NCBI RefSeq assembly: GCF_049897565.1
Contig: NZ_JAFCWM010000001.1
Span: 186,001 to 250,000 of the forward strand
Direction of reading: 5' to 3'
From: JAFCUW01 sp049897565
GTDB lineage: Bacteria > Pseudomonadota > Gammaproteobacteria > Burkholderiales > Burkholderiaceae_D
Length of the DNA stretch: 64,000 bases
Within the stretch, counting starts at the first letter, position 1; every line of letters begins with the position of its first letter. The notes under the pieces are model-generated. The model saw only the letters and a list, made by a program, of their open reading frames with translations, was not told the DNA's origin and ran no database searches. Of this stretch, positions 59,413 to 64,000 are shown piece after piece. A program made the position numbers and the translations under genes.

Positions 59413-60828
59413 ATGTCACATGCAACAACCGCTTCCACCGTTCCGACGGTGCAGTTCGATGCCCAGCTGGTGCGCAAACTGAGTAAGCCAGGACCGCGCT
59501 ATACGTCGTATCCGACGGCGGACCGCTTCAGCACCGATTTCGGCTACCGCGACTACCTGCAGGCGGTGGCCAGCGTGCGCACGCGCGGCGCCGCCAAGCC
59601 GCTGTCGCTCTACCTGCACATCCCGTTTTGCGACACCGTCTGCTACTACTGCGCCTGCAACAAGATCGTCACCAAAAACCGCGACAAGGCATCGGTCTAC
59701 CTCAGCTACCTGAAACGCGAAATCGACATGCAGGCGTCGCTGTTTGCGGGGATGAACCAGGTCAGCCAGCTTCACCTGGGCGGCGGCACGCCAACCTACC
59801 TGTCCGATGCGCAGATGGACGACCTGATGGCGCACCTGCACCGCCGCTTCCAGTTCGCTCCTGATGCGGAAGGCGAATATTCGATCGAGGTCGATCCACG
59901 CACCGTCGACCGCGCGCGTGTCCACAGCCTGCGCCGACAAGGCTTCAACCGCATCAGCCTGGGCGTGCAGGACTACGACGACCAGGTCCAGCGCGCCGTC
60001 AACCGCGTCCAGCCCGAACACGAGACCCAGGCCATCATCGACGCCGCGCGCGAAGCCGGCTTTCGCTCGGTCAGCATCGACCTCATTTACGGCCTGCCGA
60101 AACAGACCCCGATGAGCATGGCGCAGACGCTGGCGAAAGTGATCAAGGCCGGCCCGGACCGCATTGCCGTCTACAACTACGCCCACCTGCCGCACCTGTT
60201 CAAGCCGCAACGCCGCATCGCCGAGGCTGACCTGCCAAGCGCCGACAGCCGGCTCGACATGCTGGGACTGTGCATCCGCCGCCTCTGCGAGGCCGGTTAC
60301 GTCTACATCGGCATGGACCATTTCGCCAAACCGGGCGACGACCTGGCGGTGGCGCAGCAGCAGGGCCGCCTGCACCGCAATTTCCAGGGCTATTCGACCC
60401 ATGCCGATGCCGATCTGGTGGCGTGCGGGGTGTCGGCCATCGGCGCGGTCGGCAGCACGTACAGCCAGAACGTCAAGACGCTCGAAGCGTACTACGCGCG
60501 CATCGACAGCAACGAGCTGCCGATCGAGCGCGGCATCGCGCTGACGATGGACGACGTGCTGCGGCGCTGCCTGATCCAGATGCTGATGTGCCATTTCGAG
60601 CTGTCCGTCGGGGCGATCGAACAGGCCTTCCCGATCGTGTTTGCCGATTACTTCGCGCCCGAAATCGAACGGCTGCGGGTGCTGGCCGGCGATGGCCTGC
60701 TCACCGTCGGCCCGGAGTGGATCAGCGTGACGCTCAAGGGGCGGCTGTTGATCCGCAATATCTGCATGGTGTTCGACCGCTACCTGGCCGGCGAGCCGGC
60801 CACGCCGCGCTTTTCGAGCACCATATGA
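59413..60828 (+). CDS. hemN: Oxygen-independent coproporphyrinogen III dehydrogenase
   Basis: A 471-residue radical-SAM enzyme converting coproporphyrinogen III to protoporphyrinogen IX without O2. The 4Fe-4S motif is CDTVCYYCAC (about 74-83), preceded by YLHIPF; GGGTPTYL and SLGVQDYDDQVQRAVNRVQP are HemN signatures. The length matches true HemN (about 455-470) rather than HemW. It is FNR-controlled by the box at 59314 and followed by cbb3-maturation genes, so it supplies heme for microaerobic respiration. The ATG at 59413 is 11 bases after GGAG. Confidence 0.95.
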   Translation: MSHATTASTVPTVQFDAQLVRKLSKPGPRYTSYPTADRFSTDFGYRDYLQAVASVRTRGAAKPLSLYLHIPFCDTVCYYCACNKIVTKNRDKASVYLSYLKREIDMQASLFAGMNQVSQLHLGGGTPTYLSDAQMDDLMAHLHRRFQFAPDAEGEYSIEVDPRTVDRARVHSLRRQGFNRISLGVQDYDDQVQRAVNRVQPEHETQAIIDAAREAGFRSVSIDLIYGLPKQTPMSMAQTLAKVIKAGPDRIAVYNYAHLPHLFKPQRRIAEADLPSADSRLDMLGLCIRRLCEAGYVYIGMDHFAKPGDDLAVAQQQGRLHRNFQGYSTHADADLVACGVSAIGAVGSTYSQNVKTLEAYYARIDSNELPIERGIALTMDDVLRRCLIQMLMCHFELSVGAIEQAFPIVFADYFAPEIERLRVLAGDGLLTVGPEWISVTLKGRLLIRNICMVFDRYLAGEPATPRFSSTI

Positions 60829-60838
60829 GGGCGCCTCC

Positions 60839-61600
60839 ATGAGTACCATCAGCCTCGCGCCGGTGTTCCTGATCGGCCTGTTGGGCAGCGTCCACTGCGC
60901 CGGCATGTGCGGCGGCATCGTCAGCGCATTTTCGATCGCGCCGGCGCGCCGCTTTCCGGTTGCGGTGGTGAGCCTGCGCAGCGCGGCGCCCGGACCGGCG
61001 CTGGCGCGCGTGCTCGCTTACAACAGCGGGCGCATCGCCAGCTACATGGCGGCCGGCGCGCTGGCCGGCGGCCTGGCCGGCGCCGCGCGCACGCTGTCCG
61101 GCCTGGCGGCGATCGAAACGGCCGCCTACTGGCTGGCGAACCTGATGCTGGTGGTGCTCGGCCTGTACCTGATGGACGCCTGGCGCGGCCTCGCGCGCGT
61201 CGAGCAGCTCGGGCGCACGCTGTGGCGCCGCATCGAACCGGCCACCGCGCGGCTGCTGCCGCTCGATTCGCCGGCCAAGCTGCTGGCGATGGGCGCGGTG
61301 TGGGGCTGGCTGCCGTGCGGGATGGTCTACAGCGTGCTGCTGACGGCGATGCTGAGCGGCTCGGCGCTGTCCGGCGCCGCCGTGATGCTCGCGTTTGGCC
61401 TCGGCACCTTGCCGATGCTGCTGTCGATGGGGATGCTCGGCGCGCCGCTGCGCAACGCGATCGCCCGCCCGCTGGTGCGGCGCGCCTGCGGCGCGGTGGT
61501 GCTCGCCTTTGGCGTCGTCGGCATGCTGCGCGCCGCCCGCGGTGTCGACCACGGCTGGATCGATGCGCTGTGCGTCGCCGTGCCGGGGCTGCTGCCATGA
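60839..61600 (+). CDS. SafE/TauE-like membrane protein next to ccoI
   Basis: A 253-residue membrane protein with about six helices and the conserved start VFLIGLLGSVHCAGMCGGIVSAF, whose Cys-x3-Cys pair and His suit metal or thiol handling. GAVWGWLPCGMVYSVLLTA is the matching second half. This COG2836-type protein commonly sits beside ccoI/fixI and is thought to aid copper or thiol supply for cytochrome oxidase. It starts 10 bases after hemN and overlaps ccoI by 4 bases. Confidence 0.85.
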   Translation: MSTISLAPVFLIGLLGSVHCAGMCGGIVSAFSIAPARRFPVAVVSLRSAAPGPALARVLAYNSGRIASYMAAGALAGGLAGAARTLSGLAAIETAAYWLANLMLVVLGLYLMDAWRGLARVEQLGRTLWRRIEPATARLLPLDSPAKLLAMGAVWGWLPCGMVYSVLLTAMLSGSALSGAAVMLAFGLGTLPMLLSMGMLGAPLRNAIARPLVRRACGAVVLAFGVVGMLRAARGVDHGWIDALCVAVPGLLP

Positions 61601-63996
61601 ACGCCGTGCTGGCGCCGTGCGCCTGCTTTCACTGCGGCCTGCCGGTGCCGGCCGGCAGCCGCTGGTCGGTCGCCGTCGACGGCGCGGCGCGCGCGATGTG
61701 CTGCCCCGGCTGCGAAGCGGTCGCCGCCAGCATCGTCGCCAGCGGCTGCGCCGACTACTACCTCAGTCGCACCGAATTTGCCGCCCCCGCCGACCTGGCC
61801 GCGCTGGCGCCGCCTGAACTGGTGCTGTATGACGCCGGCGCAGCCGTCGGTGACGCCGTCGTCGACGCCGTCTACTCGGTCGACGGCATCCGCTGCGCCG
61901 CCTGCGTGTGGCTGATCGAGCGGCGGGTGCGCGGCGTGGCCGGCGTGCGCGCGGCCGACATGAACGTCACCACCGGGCGCCTATCGGTCAGCTGGAACGA
62001 TGCCGAATGCCGCCCAAGCGCCATTATCGGCGCGCTGCGCCAGATCGGCTACGCGGCCTATCCGTTCGACCCGCAGCGCCACGGCGAGCAGCTCGAACGC
62101 GAACGCAAGAAGCTGTTTCGCCAGCTGTTCATCGCCGGCCTGTCGATGATGCAGGTGATGATGTACGCGTTGCCGGTCTACCTGGCCAACGACGGCACCA
62201 TGGACGCCGACATGACGGCGCTGATGCACTGGGCCTCGCTGCTGCTGACCTTGCCGGCGCTGCTGTACTCGGCGCAGCCGTTCTGGCGCGGCGCCTGGAT
62301 CGGCCTGAAGACGCGCATGCCCGGCATGGACGTGCCGGTAGCGCTCGGAATCGCCGCCGCCGCCGGCGGCAGCATCGTCGCGCTGCTGCGCGGGCACGGC
62401 GACGTCTATTTTGATTCGGTGACGATGTTTATCTTCCTGCTGCTTGGCAGCCGCTACCTCGAGCTGTCGGCCCGCCGCGCCGCCGCCGGCGCGCTGGAAA
62501 ACCTGCGCCACGCCCTGCCGGCGGCGGCCGCCCGAATGCCCGCCTATCCGTCCTCGCGCCGCACCGACCTGGTAGCGAGCAGCGCGCTGCAGGCCGGCGA
62601 CATGATCCTGGTGCGTCCCGGCGAAGCGGTGGCCGCCGACGGCGTCATCGTCGAAGGCGACACCGACGTCGACCTGGCGCTGCTGACGGGCGAAAGCCGC
62701 GCCCAGCGGCGCGCCGTCGGCGCCGAGCTGCCGGGCGGCGCCGTCAACACCGGCCAGCCGGTGGTGCTGCGCGTCACCCGCGCCGCGCGCCAGAGCACGA
62801 TGGCGCTGCTGGTCGAACTGGTCGAGCGCGCCGGCATGGGCAAGCCGCGCATCGCCCAGTGGGCCGACCGCGTGGCGGCATGGTTCGTCGCCGCGCTGCT
62901 GCTGTTCGCCGTGGCGGTGTGGGTTGCCTGGCAACTGAGCGACCCTGCGCGCGCCTGGCAGGTGGCGGTAGCGGTGCTGGTGGTGTCGTGCCCGTGCGCG
63001 CTGTCGCTGGCCACGCCGACGGCGCTGGCGGCGGCCACCAGTCGCCTGCTGCGCCACGGCGTGCTGGTGGTGCAGCCGCACGTGCTCGAAACGCTGCACC
63101 GTGCCACCCACATCATCTTCGACAAGACCGGCACGCTGACGCGCGGCCAGCCGGCGCTGCGCGCCGTGCGGCTGCTCGGCGCGGCCACGCGCGCCGACTG
63201 CCTGGCGATCGCCGCCGCGCTGGAGGAATCGAGCACCCATCCGCTCGGCACGGCATTGCGCGCCGCCGCCGGCGGAGCGCGGCGCGACGCGCGCGAACTG
63301 CGCCAGACGGCCGGGCAGGGCATCGAGGGCGTCGTCGACGGCGTGCACTACCGGCTAGGCAGCGCCGCCTTCGCCGGCGCCGGCGACGCCGGCGCGCCAT
63401 CCGACGACGCCTCGCAGGTCTTCCTGGCCGGCCCCGGCGGCGTGCTGGCCTGCTTCGAGCTGGCCGACGCGCTGCGCGAAGACGCCGGCGACGTCGTGCG
63501 CCAGTTCCAGCGCCGCGGCATGGAAGTGATCCTCCTCAGTGGCGACGCGCCGGCGCTGGCCGCGCGCGTGGCCGGCCAGCTTGGCATCGCGCGCGCCCTG
63601 GGCGGCCAGATGCCCGAGCAGAAGCTCGCCTTCGTGCAAGCGCTGCAGGCGCAGGGCGCGGTGGTGGCGATGGTCGGCGACGGCGTCAACGACGCCGCCG
63701 TGCTGCGCGCGGCCGACGTCTCGTTCGCGATGGGCGGCGGCAGCGACCTGGCGCGCATGCACGCCGACTGCGTGCTGATGTCGAACCGGCTGGCCGACCT
63801 GGGCGACTGCGCCCAGACGGCATCGCGCACGCTGGCGGTGGTGCGCCAGAACCTGGCCTGGGCCACGCTGTACAACACCTGCGCCATCCCGGCCGCGGCA
63901 CTCGGCATGCTGAACCCGTGGATGTCGAGCATCGGCATGTCGGTCAGTTCGGCGGTGGTGGTGATCAATGCGCTGCGCCTGCGCGCGAAGGACTGA
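61597..63996 (+). CDS. ccoI: Copper-translocating P-type ATPase of cbb3 oxidase maturation (CcoI/FixI)
   Basis: A 799-residue P1B ATPase. The N-terminus has a Cys-rich motif (CFHCGLPVP, CCPGCEAVA) and a heavy-metal domain with GIRCAACVWLIE. Eight membrane segments surround the TGES-type actuator (LLTGESRAQ), the copper-site CPC in VVSCPCALSLATPTAL, phosphorylation site DKTGTLTRGQP and GDGVNDAAVL. The CPC motif and the N-terminal layout are those of CcoI, which exports Cu for CuB insertion into cbb3 oxidase. ATG 61597 overlaps the SafE-like stop. The remaining cco genes probably follow beyond the window. Confidence 0.93.
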   Translation: MNAVLAPCACFHCGLPVPAGSRWSVAVDGAARAMCCPGCEAVAASIVASGCADYYLSRTEFAAPADLAALAPPELVLYDAGAAVGDAVVDAVYSVDGIRCAACVWLIERRVRGVAGVRAADMNVTTGRLSVSWNDAECRPSAIIGALRQIGYAAYPFDPQRHGEQLERERKKLFRQLFIAGLSMMQVMMYALPVYLANDGTMDADMTALMHWASLLLTLPALLYSAQPFWRGAWIGLKTRMPGMDVPVALGIAAAAGGSIVALLRGHGDVYFDSVTMFIFLLLGSRYLELSARRAAAGALENLRHALPAAAARMPAYPSSRRTDLVASSALQAGDMILVRPGEAVAADGVIVEGDTDVDLALLTGESRAQRRAVGAELPGGAVNTGQPVVLRVTRAARQSTMALLVELVERAGMGKPRIAQWADRVAAWFVAALLLFAVAVWVAWQLSDPARAWQVAVAVLVVSCPCALSLATPTALAAATSRLLRHGVLVVQPHVLETLHRATHIIFDKTGTLTRGQPALRAVRLLGAATRADCLAIAAALEESSTHPLGTALRAAAGGARRDARELRQTAGQGIEGVVDGVHYRLGSAAFAGAGDAGAPSDDASQVFLAGPGGVLACFELADALREDAGDVVRQFQRRGMEVILLSGDAPALAARVAGQLGIARALGGQMPEQKLAFVQALQAQGAVVAMVGDGVNDAAVLRAADVSFAMGGGSDLARMHADCVLMSNRLADLGDCAQTASRTLAVVRQNLAWATLYNTCAIPAAALGMLNPWMSSIGMSVSSAVVVINALRLRAKD

Positions 63997-64000
63997 CGAT

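Noticed and set aside
57895..60828. A 977-codon frame apparently fusing chemoreceptor sequence with HemN
   Set aside because: The first part is an out-of-frame reading of the chemoreceptor gene; only the part from 59413 is HemN. It is not a real fusion.
60907..63996. A 1029-codon frame ending in CcoI
   Set aside because: The first 230 codons are a shadow of the SafE-like gene. CcoI begins at ATG 61597, in an ATGA overlap.
1..64000. CRISPR array, insertion sequence or integrase
   Set aside because: I found no regularly spaced repeats, no transposase or tyrosine/serine recombinase motifs, and no terminal inverted repeats in any frame examined.

Overview
The window looks like chromosomal DNA of a high-GC betaproteobacterium, most likely in the Oxalobacteraceae (Massilia/Duganella/Janthinobacterium type). 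The grounds are the aerobic benzoyl-CoA (box) genes with a BoxR-type regulator, Burkholderiales-type porins, FNR boxes in front of hemN, and overall codon use. The genus is an inference; no 16S rRNA gene is present.

Region 1 (1-29.5 kb) is an aromatic catabolic locus. It opens with the end of an ABC ATPase gene and a maleylacetoacetate/maleylpyruvate isomerase. Next come a porin, a monooxygenase-domain gene with an in-frame stop, and a GMC alcohol dehydrogenase / benzaldehyde dehydrogenase / outer-membrane protein operon behind a textbook sigma-54 promoter. A leftward run of eleven closely packed genes (19066 down to 7213) encodes a DUF4863 protein, BoxD, benzoate-CoA ligase, an alpha/beta hydrolase, a complete Liv-type ABC importer, a soluble chemoreceptor-like protein and a sigma-54 activator. 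Divergently, boxR and then boxC-boxB-boxA and four beta-oxidation genes run to the right, ending in a second, very similar porin. Together these suggest benzyl alcohol -> benzaldehyde -> benzoate uptake and activation -> benzoyl-CoA epoxidation and ring cleavage -> dehydroadipyl-CoA degradation. The final thiolase is not in the window.

Region 2 (29.6-47.4 kb) is rich in decayed genes. It holds a truncated isomerase-like gene, a bacteriophytochrome with two nonsense codons and a frameshift, two broken hybrid histidine kinases, and fragments of LysR, SDR, FliD and Tsx-like genes. It is bounded by a degenerate copy of the tRNA-Cys anticodon arm (30.2 kb) and the intact tRNA-Cys gene (46.7 kb), in the same orientation. 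Within it sits an intact five-gene overlapping cluster (38.2-43.8 kb): secreted unknown protein, antiporter-like membrane protein, YbdK-type carboxylate-amine ligase, response regulator and sensor kinase. A GAF/PAS/GGDEF protein follows.

Region 3 (47.4-64 kb) holds a 19-cysteine copper-storage-like protein, an M28 peptidase, an acyl-CoA dehydrogenase, an ASCH protein, and a stand-alone FtsZ paralogue that lacks the usual C-terminal peptide. It also holds a cyanophycin synthetase operon (methyltransferase, an unrecognised 81-residue protein, cphA), an Aer-like chemoreceptor and hemN, each of these last two behind an FNR box, and SafE-like and CcoI genes for copper delivery to cbb3 oxidase.

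The best candidates for something undescribed are the antiporter/ligase/two-component cluster, the methyltransferase/81-residue protein/cphA operon, the FtsZ paralogue, and the tRNA-Cys-bracketed decayed interval.
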